DNA from: Lachnospiraceae bacterium
GTDB lineage: Bacteria > Bacillota > Clostridia > Lachnospirales > Lachnospiraceae
Assembly: GCA_030536685.1 (NCBI GenBank)
Contig: JAUNPP010000001.1
Coordinates: forward strand, 2,671 to 63,846
DNA: 61,176 nt
Reading direction: 5' to 3'
This document shows positions 1 through 8,376 of the stretch, in pieces. The number at the start of each line of letters is the position of its first letter. Within the stretch, counting starts at the first letter, position 1. The notes under the pieces are model-generated. The model was not told the origin of the DNA and did not search any database. It was given only the letters and a program-made list of their open reading frames with translations. The translations under genes were made by a program, and so were the position numbers.

Positions 1-43
1 ATGTTGAAAACTGTTGCAATATGTTAAAAAGCTGATGTAATCT

Positions 44-1654
44 TTATTCCGGGCGAACCTGACGTCGGAACATTACGGTAACGACAGTTCCCTCACCCGG
101 TTCGGATTCGATCTTCAGGCTTCCGTCAAGGTCGTCAACAATACGGTTCACCAGATATAAACCGGTTCCGCGTCCCGTACCTTTGGTAGAAAAACCGTGT
201 TCAATGACTTTTTCAATCAACTCCCGGGGCATTCCGCGTCCTGTATCAAGGACGGAAATATAAGTACTTTCTGCATCAATGAAAATGGTGAGCTGAATCT
301 CTTTTAATGCCTGTTCGCAGGAATTGAGTTCCTCCATTGCATTCTGCAGCAGATTGCCCATGATTGTTACGTAAATGTTGGGGGCGATTCCTGTGGTCAG
401 TTCGCGGCAGTAGCTTTCCGGCACTAACTTCAGGGAAATGTTCAGCTCGGTCGCCCGGATGACCTTTCCGATAACGATAGCAGCAATTCCCTGATGGGAA
501 ATAATTCTTGAAATCTGGCTGATAGAGCGGGAAGACCCCATACTGCTCTGCAGCAGATAATTTTTGGCCTCTTCAATGTGGTCTGTCTCCAGATAACCAA
601 GGATAACATGAAGCTTATTCATAAAGTCATGGTTAAATGCCCGCAGTGTATCTACCATATTATTGGCATTCTCCAGCTTTTCGGCCATCTCATTAATGAT
701 CTGAGCATTATGAAACAGTGATGCTGCTCCTACAAGCTGCCCGTTTGAAAAAAGCGGCAGATGAGTGATCAGCAGGTTTTTGCCATGGAGGATGGTATGT
801 TCATTGTAAATAGCCTGTTCGGTTTTTAAAACCTCGAGCAGACAGCTTTCAGGAAGTACATCCAGAATCGGAACACGGTCATATGGAATGACCGGAAGTC
901 CCAGAATATCCCGTCCGATATTATTGACAATCGTAATGCGCCCCTCCGTGTTGATGGCGATTACTCCTTCATCAATATTGTTCAGAACATTGACATTGCC
1001 GTCATAAATCTGCGAAAATTGTTCCGGGTCGTAACCCTTTAAATGTCTTCGCACCAGATTGACAAGGGTCGCTGCAAAAACGCAGCCCATTGCGATCATA
1101 AGACAGGTTGCGATAATATATGCAGGAACGGATTTCCAGATAGTATCAAACTGTCTTCTGTAAAGAATGCACACTGTGATATATCCGATGGTTTCTCCGT
1201 TATTGCCGGTGACGGATGAGCAGGCAATGCGGTAACGACGGTTATCAAGCCCTTTTTTAGTTGTAAGTTTATCTGTATTTTCTTTTGAAATGGCTATTTT
1301 GTGGTCAGAAACCTTTTTCCCGATAAAATTCACATCGGAATGATAGAGGCAGATGCCGTCCTTGTCGATAAGCTCGACATTGTCGACTACCGGCATATCA
1401 TTCAAAAAATCTTCGAGAAAAAGTCTGCAGCTGGAGGTTACACTGCCACGCTCTATAGAGTCAATAATAGAAGGGGCAACCGACAGCGTATTAGCAGTTG
1501 ACAGCAGGTTATCTCCGATGATCTGGAACTGCGATGATATATTTACAAAAAGCGAAATTACTGCACAAGTCAGTACAGTTAAAATGATGCTGGACAGCTG
1601 AATCAGATAAAGATGACGTTCAAAAGTTAATTTTTCTTTAAATGTTTTTTTCAT
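44..1654 (-). CDS. CitA/DcuS-type sensor histidine kinase
   Basis: Membrane sensor kinase of the citrate/C4-dicarboxylate family. From the chosen start (MKKTFKEK) there is a first membrane helix near residues 15-40, an extracytoplasmic PDC-like sensor domain to about residue 165, a second helix near 175-200, a PAS domain (NNIDEGVIAINTEGRI), a Spo0B-like dimerisation region with the phospho-acceptor in FNHDFMNKLHVILGYLE, and a C-terminal ATPase with GRGTGLYLVNRIV. An upstream in-frame start exists, but the extra 21 residues look non-coding. The partner response regulator is expected just downstream on this strand, which is outside the window. The ligand is not readable; a carboxylate or amino acid is typical for the family. 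Confidence 0.9.
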   Translation of the reverse strand: MKKTFKEKLTFERHLYLIQLSSIILTVLTCAVISLFVNISSQFQIIGDNLLSTANTLSVAPSIIDSIERGSVTSSCRLFLEDFLNDMPVVDNVELIDKDGICLYHSDVNFIGKKVSDHKIAISKENTDKLTTKKGLDNRRYRIACSSVTGNNGETIGYITVCILYRRQFDTIWKSVPAYIIATCLMIAMGCVFAATLVNLVRRHLKGYDPEQFSQIYDGNVNVLNNIDEGVIAINTEGRITIVNNIGRDILGLPVIPYDRVPILDVLPESCLLEVLKTEQAIYNEHTILHGKNLLITHLPLFSNGQLVGAASLFHNAQIINEMAEKLENANNMVDTLRAFNHDFMNKLHVILGYLETDHIEEAKNYLLQSSMGSSRSISQISRIISHQGIAAIVIGKVIRATELNISLKLVPESYCRELTTGIAPNIYVTIMGNLLQNAMEELNSCEQALKEIQLTIFIDAESTYISVLDTGRGMPRELIEKVIEHGFSTKGTGRGTGLYLVNRIVDDLDGSLKIESEPGEGTVVTVMFRRQVRPE

Positions 1655-1916
1655 ATTAGCTCTACACTTTCTAGGTTGGTACGTCTCTATTTTATAAGGG
1701 AATGTATATTTGTGCAATGGAGAAACGATTTTTTTTACTTAGTTAACATTTTGTATAATTCGAAAAACTTTATTTTGCATTTTTTGTGAAATATAATGAA
1801 AGTACAAATAGCTTGTTTAAATGAAACCTGAGAAACTGAATAGATATGCAGCACGAAAGCGCGCAGACTGATATGTGAATGATGATTTTATAGTGAATTG
1901 GAAAGGGGGATTTATT

Positions 1917-2081
1917 ATGACAGCATCATTGACAAGTTATGTCAGACAAAACCTGACAGCAGATGAATCAGAGAAAAACAAGGTGATTTCAGTTCTTTAC
2001 AGGATGTTCGGTATGGGGGTAATTTCAGAAGAAGAGTTGCTGAGAAACATCGATATGTTAAGAAACGGTGAATATTTATAA
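1917..2081 (+). CDS. small SHOCT-like protein, 54 aa
   Basis: A 54-residue acidic protein (MTASLTSYVRQ...). It has a good Shine-Dalgarno (AAAGGGGG) seven to ten bases before this ATG; an in-frame ATG at 1875 has none. The C-terminal half (VISVLYRMFGMGVISEEELLRNIDML) resembles short C-terminal SHOCT-type helices, in which a turn is followed by an I(S/T)EEE motif. No membrane segment. It stands alone between the divergent kinase and a terminator at 2199. Function unknown; the small size and good ribosome site are the evidence that it is real. Confidence 0.55.
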   Translation: MTASLTSYVRQNLTADESEKNKVISVLYRMFGMGVISEEELLRNIDMLRNGEYL

Positions 2082-2198
2082 AGACCAGGTATCCGATTTA
2101 GTATAAAGTGTTTGTAATCGGACAAAAACCGTGAGACACGGCAATATGTTATGAAAGGCTCGTGATGTATGGGAATAGAGTTTTTATACGTAAAAGAT

Positions 2199-2237
2199 AA
2201 CAGGTAAACGCAGATACAGACGTTTACCTGTTTTTTT
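2199..2237 (+). terminator. Rho-independent terminator
   Basis: Perfect 12-base arms (AACAGGTAAACG and its complement) around a 10-base loop, followed by seven T. It ends the transcript of the 54-aa gene. Confidence 0.85.
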
Positions 2238-2238
2238 C

Positions 2239-2267
2239 TTGCGCAATTTGGGCTTTCTGTGTATGAT
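2239..2267 (+). promoter_or_regulatory. candidate promoter of the homocysteine methyltransferase
   Basis: TTGCGC, a 17-base spacer and TATGAT lie about 50 bases before the ATG at 2320. The -35 is weak and the -10 is five of six. Confidence 0.4.
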
Positions 2268-2319
2268 ATGAAAGAAAAGAAAATGAAATAAGACAAGCAG
2301 GAAAGACAGGATATAAGAA

Positions 2320-3204
2320 ATGAATAGAGCTGAATTTATTGAATTAGTTGAAAAAGGACCGTTGTTGTTGGATGGAGCGATGGGCTCCAACCTGATTCTG
2401 GCGGGAATGCCGCGCGGAGTATGTTCCGAGCAGTGGGCGTTAGAGCATCCGCAGGTGGTAGAGGATCTGCAGCGCGCTTACATGGAGGCCGGAAGTCAGG
2501 CTGTATACGCACCTACCTTTATGGCGAATCGCATCAGCATGGAAAATATGGGACTGGCAGATCAGGTTGAGCATTTTAACCGTGAAATCCCCAAAATCAG
2601 CAGGCGGGCAGTTGGAGACCGGATTCTGGTGGCTGGTGATATGACGACCTGCGGAAAGATGCTGGAGCCCAAAGGGCCCGTAAGCTACAATGATTTATTT
2701 TACGCTTACGCGCAGCAGGTGCGTTATCTGGCAGAAGCAGGGGTGGATTTTATTATAGCAGAAACACTTTTATATGAAGAAGAAGCGCTTGTTCTTCTGG
2801 ATGCAGCGGCTTCGGTTACGGATCTGGCAGTTTGCTGTTCTTTTACTGTGGAAGCAGATGGAACGCTGCCTTTTGGTGGTAATGTAATTGACGCGGTGGT
2901 GAACGCGGAAGCAATGGGCGCAGCCGCAGCGGGGATCAATTGCTCCATGGGACCGGATCAGGCGCTGGCAGTAGTAACCAATATGAGCGAACGTCTTACA
3001 ATTCCCGTGATAGCCAAATTAAATGCGGGAATGCCCGAAATCTCTGAAACCGGCGAAGCGGTATACAGCATGAATGAAGAAAAGTTTGCATATTATATGG
3101 AAAAACTTTTAAGGGCCGGAGCAAGTGTCGTCGGCGGCTGCTGCGGAACAACGCCTGCTTATATTGCAAAACTGCATGAGGTTGTGAAAAAATTTTCCAG
3201 ATAG
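2320..3204 (+). CDS. homocysteine S-methyltransferase domain protein
   Basis: 294 residues matching the N-terminal homocysteine-binding barrel of cobalamin-dependent methionine synthase. Visible signatures are LLLDGAMGSNL near the N terminus, the first zinc cysteine in GINCSMGP near residue 208, and the paired zinc cysteines in VGGCCGTTP near residue 273. There is no folate, cobalamin or reactivation domain, so it either works with separate partners or uses a methylated small molecule such as S-methylmethionine or a betaine. It is 47 bases upstream of the Fur-type gene and may be cotranscribed with it. The same genome segment carries an MttB-like demethylase, but no link is shown by position. 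Confidence 0.85.
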   Translation: MNRAEFIELVEKGPLLLDGAMGSNLILAGMPRGVCSEQWALEHPQVVEDLQRAYMEAGSQAVYAPTFMANRISMENMGLADQVEHFNREIPKISRRAVGDRILVAGDMTTCGKMLEPKGPVSYNDLFYAYAQQVRYLAEAGVDFIIAETLLYEEEALVLLDAAASVTDLAVCCSFTVEADGTLPFGGNVIDAVVNAEAMGAAAAGINCSMGPDQALAVVTNMSERLTIPVIAKLNAGMPEISETGEAVYSMNEEKFAYYMEKLLRAGASVVGGCCGTTPAYIAKLHEVVKKFSR

Positions 3205-3251
3205 CAAAAAAGCGTACTGAAGTGTATTGATGGCAGAAAGGAAATAAAAAT

Positions 3252-3695
3252 ATGGCCAAAGTAATTACTTATCGGACAAAAAACCGGGAAATGATGCTTG
3301 CCTATTTGAAAGCGAATAAAGATCGTACAGTTTATGTCAGTGATATCCATGATTATATGAAGGAACAGGGAGTCAATGTTAATATTACGACCATTTACCG
3401 CTTTTTGGATAAACTGCAGGAGGAACACCGGATTTTAAAATATGCAGTGGAAAAAGGGGAAAGCGCGGGATTTCAATATGTAGGAGAAGGTCACAGCTGC
3501 GAAGCGCATCTTCATATCAAATGTTCTGAATGTGGTCGGGTTGTACATCTGGATTGCGGATTTATGGATGAGATTCGCAGCCATCTCGAACAATATCATC
3601 ATTTTCAGCTGCAGTGCAGCGGTTCCAGCCTGTTTGGAATTTGCGATGAGTGCAGGCAGAAGGAAAAGAAGCCGGATGTGGATAAAAAAAGCTGA
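3252..3695 (+). CDS. Fur-family metalloregulator
   Basis: 147 residues: an N-terminal winged helix (NITTIYRFLDKLQEEHRI, the DNA-reading helix of Fur/Zur/PerR proteins) followed by a metal-binding dimerisation domain. The latter has HSCEAHLHIKC, a first CxxC (CSECG) and a second CxxC near the end (CDECR), the structural zinc site. It has a GGAAAT-type ribosome site. A palindrome typical of Fur-family operators lies over the promoter of the next gene, a metal permease, which makes this protein the likely regulator. Which metal is sensed (Zn, Fe or Mn) cannot be told from the sequence. Confidence 0.88.
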   Translation: MAKVITYRTKNREMMLAYLKANKDRTVYVSDIHDYMKEQGVNVNITTIYRFLDKLQEEHRILKYAVEKGESAGFQYVGEGHSCEAHLHIKCSECGRVVHLDCGFMDEIRSHLEQYHHFQLQCSGSSLFGICDECRQKEKKPDVDKKS

Positions 3696-3824
3696 AAGCA
3701 TGCGTTTAATAGCGGCTTACTCTACTAGTATGAAAATGTGTGAAGGCTCCATTACAGTACGATTCTGTTCGGGGACCCGCTCCCGCTCGGATCGAACGCA
3801 GTGGAACTAAACCCTCGAAAAGTC

Positions 3825-3853
3825 TTGACAAAGAAAACCGTTATACGTATAAT
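3825..3853 (+). promoter_or_regulatory. consensus sigma-A promoter of the permease
   Basis: TTGACA at 3825-3830, a 17-base spacer and TATAAT at 3848-3853: a perfect housekeeping promoter. Confidence 0.88.
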
Positions 3854-3864
3854 AATTTCAAAAC

Positions 3865-3877
3865 GCAAATGATTTGC
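3865..3877 (+). promoter_or_regulatory. Fur-type palindromic operator
   Basis: GCAAATGATTTGC is a perfect 6-1-6 palindrome, the layout of Fur/Zur/PerR boxes. It begins 12 bases after the -10 box, so it covers the start site. The Fur-family gene sits just upstream. Confidence 0.7.
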
Positions 3878-3903
3878 AAATTGATGAGACGAGGGGAAAG
3901 TCT

Positions 3904-4767
3904 ATGGACATGATTTTTGATATTTTGCTGGACAGCGTATTGGATTGTGCGCGTCTGGTTCCTTTTTTGTTTGTTACGTATCTGGTTATGGAGTATCTGG
4001 AGCATAAAACGGGTGAACATACAACAAAGCTTATTCGTAAGGCTGGAAAGCTTGGACCTGTATGGGGCGGGATTCTGGGCGTAGTTCCTCAGTGCGGATT
4101 TTCTGCTGCAGCTTCGAGCTTATATGCAGGCCGTTTGATTACGGTGGGGACGCTGCTGGCAATCTATCTTTCCACATCCGATGAAATGCTGCCGATTCTT
4201 TTATCTGAGCAGGTGGATCCGCAGCTGATCTTAAAGATACTGGGAATTAAGGTGGCGCTTGCTGTTGTAACGGGACTTTGTATTGATCAGGTCTTGCTGC
4301 GTATTTTCAGACGCCCTGCGGAAGAAATTGATATTCATTCTATCTGCGAGCATGAACACTGCCGCTGCGGAGAAAAAAGCATTTTGCGTTCTGCGCTGAA
4401 TCATACGGTTCATATTGTGCTGTACATTTTTCTGATTTCAATCGTGCTGAATCTGGCAATTGAAGCAATCGGCAGAGAGAATCTGTCAGGCCTGATTCTG
4501 AATGTACCAGTAGCAGGTCAGATGTTAGCCGCTTTGGTAGGAATGATTCCAAACTGCGCGGCTTCGGTTATTATCACACAGCTGTATGTAGAAGGAATCT
4601 TAAACGGCGGAGCTATGATGGCGGGTCTTCTGGCAAATGCCGGAGTCGGCGTATTGATTTTATTCCGCATGCATCGAAATGTAAAGAAGAATCTTCAGAT
4701 TGTAGGAATGCTCTATGGAGCAGGGGTTATCTGGGGCTTGCTGATTCAGATGAGCGGAATCTTGTAA
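3904..4767 (+). CDS. ArsP_2-type metal/arsenic permease
   Basis: 287-residue polytopic membrane protein of the putative 10-TM heavy-metal/manganese or arsenic efflux family. It has an internally repeated layout: VVPQCGFSAAASSLYAGRL in the first half and MIPNCAASVIITQLYVEG in the second, both with a P-x-C-(G/A)-(F/A)-S motif. A His/Cys-rich cytoplasmic loop (HSICEHEHCRCGE) near residue 150 could bind metal. Start chosen at the ATG preceded by GAGGGGAAAG; an upstream in-frame start would overlap the operator. The Fur-type box suggests metal control and therefore metal export or import rather than arsenic alone. Confidence 0.8.
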   Translation: MDMIFDILLDSVLDCARLVPFLFVTYLVMEYLEHKTGEHTTKLIRKAGKLGPVWGGILGVVPQCGFSAAASSLYAGRLITVGTLLAIYLSTSDEMLPILLSEQVDPQLILKILGIKVALAVVTGLCIDQVLLRIFRRPAEEIDIHSICEHEHCRCGEKSILRSALNHTVHIVLYIFLISIVLNLAIEAIGRENLSGLILNVPVAGQMLAALVGMIPNCAASVIITQLYVEGILNGGAMMAGLLANAGVGVLILFRMHRNVKKNLQIVGMLYGAGVIWGLLIQMSGIL

Positions 4768-4800
4768 AGAATCTTATGAGTTTACTATCACAGAATAACA

Positions 4801-4837
4801 AAAGAGCCATTTGCTGACGAATAGCAAATGGCTCTTT
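4801..4837. terminator. bidirectional terminator
   Basis: Perfect 15-base arms (AAAGAGCCATTTGCT and its complement) with a 7-base loop lie between two convergent genes. The AAA/TTT flanks serve either direction. Confidence 0.85.
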
Positions 4838-4857
4838 CCAAACCGCAGAAAGCGGTT

Positions 4858-5802
4858 TTATATTCGTTTTCCGGAAATCCGAATCGTAAGATTTGGACAG
4901 AGTTCTTTTAAAAACCTGACTTTTTCCAGTACTTCTTCTGGTTTCATCTGCTTCATGCCCTCAAAAGCATAAGTTCGTCCAAGATAGGCATATGTAGTTT
5001 CCCCTAATCGGTGATAGGGAAGAAATTCCAGATCAGCACACCCGTTTCTTTCACAGAAAAGAGCTGTCTGGCGAATATTTTCTTTTGAATCATTTATACC
5101 TGCGATTAGAGGAGTACGAAAATGAACTGCATTTGTTCTTCCCTTTTCCTTATAATATGCACACAGCTTCTTGATATTATCAAGGATTTTTGTGTTGTCA
5201 ACACCGGTCCATTCCTTATGCTTCATCGGATCCATATGCTTCAGATCGATATAGACTTCATTCAGATAAGAGAGTAGTTTTTCCACGGCATCATAACTGC
5301 CGAACATATTCATTTCTGCCATGGTATGGAGACCGTCTGACTTGCATTCTTTTAGAACCTCCGCTGCAAAATCTGCCTGCTGCAGTACATCGCCGCCGCT
5401 CAGCGTTACCCCTCCCCCTGAATGGTAATAGAATATCTCATCCTGCCGAATTTGCTTCATGACCTCGGCAACACTCATATTTTTTCCATATACAGAGAGC
5501 GCGCTGACGGGGCAGACTTGTGCGCATTTATGGCAATTTACACAATGTTTCATCTGATAATCCACAATAACGCCATCAGATCCCATTTTGAGCGCTTTTT
5601 CGGGGCAGGCATCGACACATTTACCGCATTGCAGACACTTTGACTGACGATAGTATAACTCAAAACGGTTTAACTGGGATTCCGGCGTGGAACACCATTT
5701 ACACCGCATAGGGCATCCCTTAAAAAAGACAACTGTACGCAGACCGTGTCCGTCATTGGGTGAAATCTTTTCAATTCTAAGTATTCTGGCTTTTTTATTC
5801 AT
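4858..5802 (-). CDS. glycyl radical enzyme activase
   Basis: Radical SAM enzyme of the pyruvate formate-lyase activase family. It installs the glycyl radical on the enzyme encoded immediately upstream. Near the N terminus GCPMRCKWCSTPE gives CxxxCxxC for the SAM cluster. Two further ferredoxin clusters follow (CLQCGKCVDACP and CVNCHKCAQVCP), as in activases of dehydratase-type glycyl radical enzymes. SGGDVLQQ is the GGE-like SAM-binding motif. The start is uncertain: ATG at 5802 has only a weak AGAAAG ribosome site, TTG at 5817 is in frame, and a 35-base tandem repeat runs through this junction. It is the last gene of the operon before the shared terminator. Confidence 0.92.
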   Translation of the reverse strand: MNKKARILRIEKISPNDGHGLRTVVFFKGCPMRCKWCSTPESQLNRFELYYRQSKCLQCGKCVDACPEKALKMGSDGVIVDYQMKHCVNCHKCAQVCPVSALSVYGKNMSVAEVMKQIRQDEIFYYHSGGGVTLSGGDVLQQADFAAEVLKECKSDGLHTMAEMNMFGSYDAVEKLLSYLNEVYIDLKHMDPMKHKEWTGVDNTKILDNIKKLCAYYKEKGRTNAVHFRTPLIAGINDSKENIRQTALFCERNGCADLEFLPYHRLGETTYAYLGRTYAFEGMKQMKPEEVLEKVRFLKELCPNLTIRISGKRI

Positions 5803-5936
5803 AGTACTTTCTGACAAACTCTCGCTTTCTTATACACAGCAGTTTCTGACAAACTTTCGCTTTTTTATTCATAGTACTTTCTGACAAACTCTCGCTTTCT
5901 TATCCGCAGCAGTTTCTAGCAAACTCTTGCGTGTGC
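5803..5936. repeat. 35-base tandem repeat, four units
   Basis: Units start at 5803, 5838, 5873 and 5908. They alternate between AGTACTTTCTGACAAACTC and AGCAGTTTCTGACAAAC forms, suggesting a 70-base doublet that was itself duplicated. The repeat begins inside the 3' end of the glycyl radical enzyme gene and ends at the start codon of the activase, so it lengthened the gene junction. Confidence 0.85.
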
Positions 5937-8294
5937 GGTTCTGCTGATGATATCATTCTGTACCTCAACACCTAATTCGGTAAAATACGCTGTATAACCT
6001 GCTACACGGATCAGAAGTCCTTTGTATGCTTCCGGGTTTTTCTGTGCATCTAACAGCATTTCACGATCGATAACATTGAATTGCACATGAAATACACCTA
6101 AGGAGCACATGCTTTTTAAGAATGACATCAGCAGTTCGGTTGAATTTTCTGCTGTATTAAATACAGGATCCAGTTTCATGTTCAGCAGAGTACCCTGATC
6201 AAAACGACCATGAGGAATATGGGATACAGATTTGATGACTGCACTCATACCTTCTGAATCTGTGCCGGAGTTGGGGCTTACGCCATCTGCCAACGGAACC
6301 CATGCACGACGTCCGGAAGGCAGTGCGCCTACCTCAAGGCCAAATGGGGTATTGCCGGATACCGGAAGAATACCTGCTGTCATACGGCCGAATTTACTGT
6401 TATAGGATTCAATCAGATCTGCAATGTAAGTAAACATTTCAGAAGTGATCAGGTTTACTTCATCGTCATCATTACCATACTTAGGTGCATTTAAGCACAT
6501 TTTGTATAAATCTTCATAGCCGACAAAATCATGTTCGATTGCTTCTGCCAGACAATCCATGGTGACCAGTTTTTTATCGAATACCAGATATTTGACTGCT
6601 TCCATACTATTGATCAGGTCAGCTACGCCAATAGCGTCCAAACCATTGCCGATATTATATTTGGCACCGCCCCATGCATAATCTTTAGCATTGTCAATAC
6701 ATTCTTTGAAGGATAAGGACAAAGCAGGAACAACACGTTCCATACAGATATCATCATTTACATGATTGCCGGCAACCATTGCATGGATGATATAGCGGAT
6801 CTGTTCCTTTACGGCATCCTCAAATTCTTTATATGTTGTAAAAGTTCTGGGATCGCCGGTTTGAACGGATGCTTGAATACCATACTTTCTGCTGACACCG
6901 TTGTTCATAGCGAATTCTATTACAGAACCCAGGTTATAATCTGCATATGAGGTATAACACTTTTGTTTGCCTGCCAGATTGGTTTCTACACAGCCGCAGG
7001 GGTTCCAATCATAAGCTTCCTTCAGTGGAATTCCCTTGTTGAGCATCATCTGAATGCCGATTTCATCACAATGGAATGCAGGGAAACCGGTGCCAAGTTT
7101 AATCAATTCGGCACATTTTTTCAGAAAACGATTGGGGTTACGGCTCATGTTGTAACGCACAGACAAAGATGGCTGATACATCTGAATGTCCATAGTCGCC
7201 TGAAGAATCATATAGGACAGATCATTTACCGCATCCATACCATGTTCATTTACGCCGCCTACACAAACATTCTGAAACATCGGATAACCGGCAGAGAATT
7301 TTGCAGTTACTGCATCCTGAAACAGACAGGGCTCTGAGAATTTGATCCACAGACATTCAAGCAGTTCCTGAGCCTGATCTTCAGTCAGTCTGCCTGCTTC
7401 CACATCTGCCTTATAAAATGGATATAAGTACTGATCCATACGACCGGGATTGTAGCTTGCTGCATTTTGCTCCATAAAAATACAGATCTGATAGAAATAC
7501 AGCGCCTGAAGGGCTTCACGGAATGTTCTGGCGGGTTTTTCTGGAACACGGCGGCAAATTGCAGCTATTTCGGTCAGTTCTCGTTTTCTGTTATCATCTT
7601 TTTCTTCAGCAGCCAGACGCAGCGCCTCATCTGCATAACGGTTAGCCAGAGCTACAATACCTTCTGCAGTGATTTCCAGCGCTTTTAAGTAAACCATTTT
7701 TTCATAATGGCCTGGTACTGTAAGATCGAGAGTTTCTTTTACTTCTGCAATATGCTTACGGATGCCTTCTATTCCTTCATTAATAATAGAAGCATATCCG
7801 GCAGTGGTTTCGCCCCAGCCTCGGACTGCTTTTCGGTTAATATACAGAACACCACAATCTCTTAGAATCCTGGTTTCTTCGGGAATCTGTACCAGCCATT
7901 TCTCAAATGTGGATTTTCCGTTCCAGAAAGGTACAATTTCCTCTATGAAAACCTTTCGGTCTTCTTCTGTCAGGTAAAAAGGGTCATATTCTCTGGTACT
8001 GATAGTATCTAATTCATCATATAATACTGACCAGCAGGTATCAGGATTTAACAAACCGCCTCTCTGTTTGCTGCCTGCGTTTCCAACAATCAGTTCATCT
8101 TCCCAGATTTTTACGCTTTTTTCCATGCACTGTTTTTGGAAACCGTATGCTCTTTGCACTACCCAGGGTTCACCGGGAACTTCTTTCACGCCTCTGGTAA
8201 AAAGCGCTGCGTTTTCCAGATCCATTTCAGGACGTGTATTCATAACCCGGTTTTTCAAACGATTAATTCTGGCTGTAAAATATTTTTCTTCCAC
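5916..8294 (-). CDS. glycyl radical enzyme, hydroxyproline dehydratase-like
   Basis: 792 residues, the usual length of the glycyl radical dehydratase/lyase family. The thiyl-radical cysteine is C435 in NPCGCVETN, with the general base E437 two residues on. The radical glycine is G766 in RVAGYTAYF, 26 residues from the end. These spacings match hydroxyproline dehydratase HypD. The neighbours, an activase and a pyrroline-carboxylate reductase-like protein, are the known HypD partners, so the substrate is likely 4-hydroxyproline or an N-methyl derivative. One oddity is that the GHT motif common in the family reads GWGETTAGY, so E162 replaces the usual histidine. Starts with GTG after AGAAAGGA. 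Known family, inferred substrate. Confidence 0.85.
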   Translation of the reverse strand: MEEKYFTARINRLKNRVMNTRPEMDLENAALFTRGVKEVPGEPWVVQRAYGFQKQCMEKSVKIWEDELIVGNAGSKQRGGLLNPDTCWSVLYDELDTISTREYDPFYLTEEDRKVFIEEIVPFWNGKSTFEKWLVQIPEETRILRDCGVLYINRKAVRGWGETTAGYASIINEGIEGIRKHIAEVKETLDLTVPGHYEKMVYLKALEITAEGIVALANRYADEALRLAAEEKDDNRKRELTEIAAICRRVPEKPARTFREALQALYFYQICIFMEQNAASYNPGRMDQYLYPFYKADVEAGRLTEDQAQELLECLWIKFSEPCLFQDAVTAKFSAGYPMFQNVCVGGVNEHGMDAVNDLSYMILQATMDIQMYQPSLSVRYNMSRNPNRFLKKCAELIKLGTGFPAFHCDEIGIQMMLNKGIPLKEAYDWNPCGCVETNLAGKQKCYTSYADYNLGSVIEFAMNNGVSRKYGIQASVQTGDPRTFTTYKEFEDAVKEQIRYIIHAMVAGNHVNDDICMERVVPALSLSFKECIDNAKDYAWGGAKYNIGNGLDAIGVADLINSMEAVKYLVFDKKLVTMDCLAEAIEHDFVGYEDLYKMCLNAPKYGNDDDEVNLITSEMFTYIADLIESYNSKFGRMTAGILPVSGNTPFGLEVGALPSGRRAWVPLADGVSPNSGTDSEGMSAVIKSVSHIPHGRFDQGTLLNMKLDPVFNTAENSTELLMSFLKSMCSLGVFHVQFNVIDREMLLDAQKNPEAYKGLLIRVAGYTAYFTELGVEVQNDIISRTAHARVC

Positions 8295-8376
8295 TTTATA
8301 TATCCTTTCTGAAATTATTTTCCTGTTCTGTTTTGGGTTTATTTCTGTTGAAAAATAACAGCTGCAGTTTTCTGAA

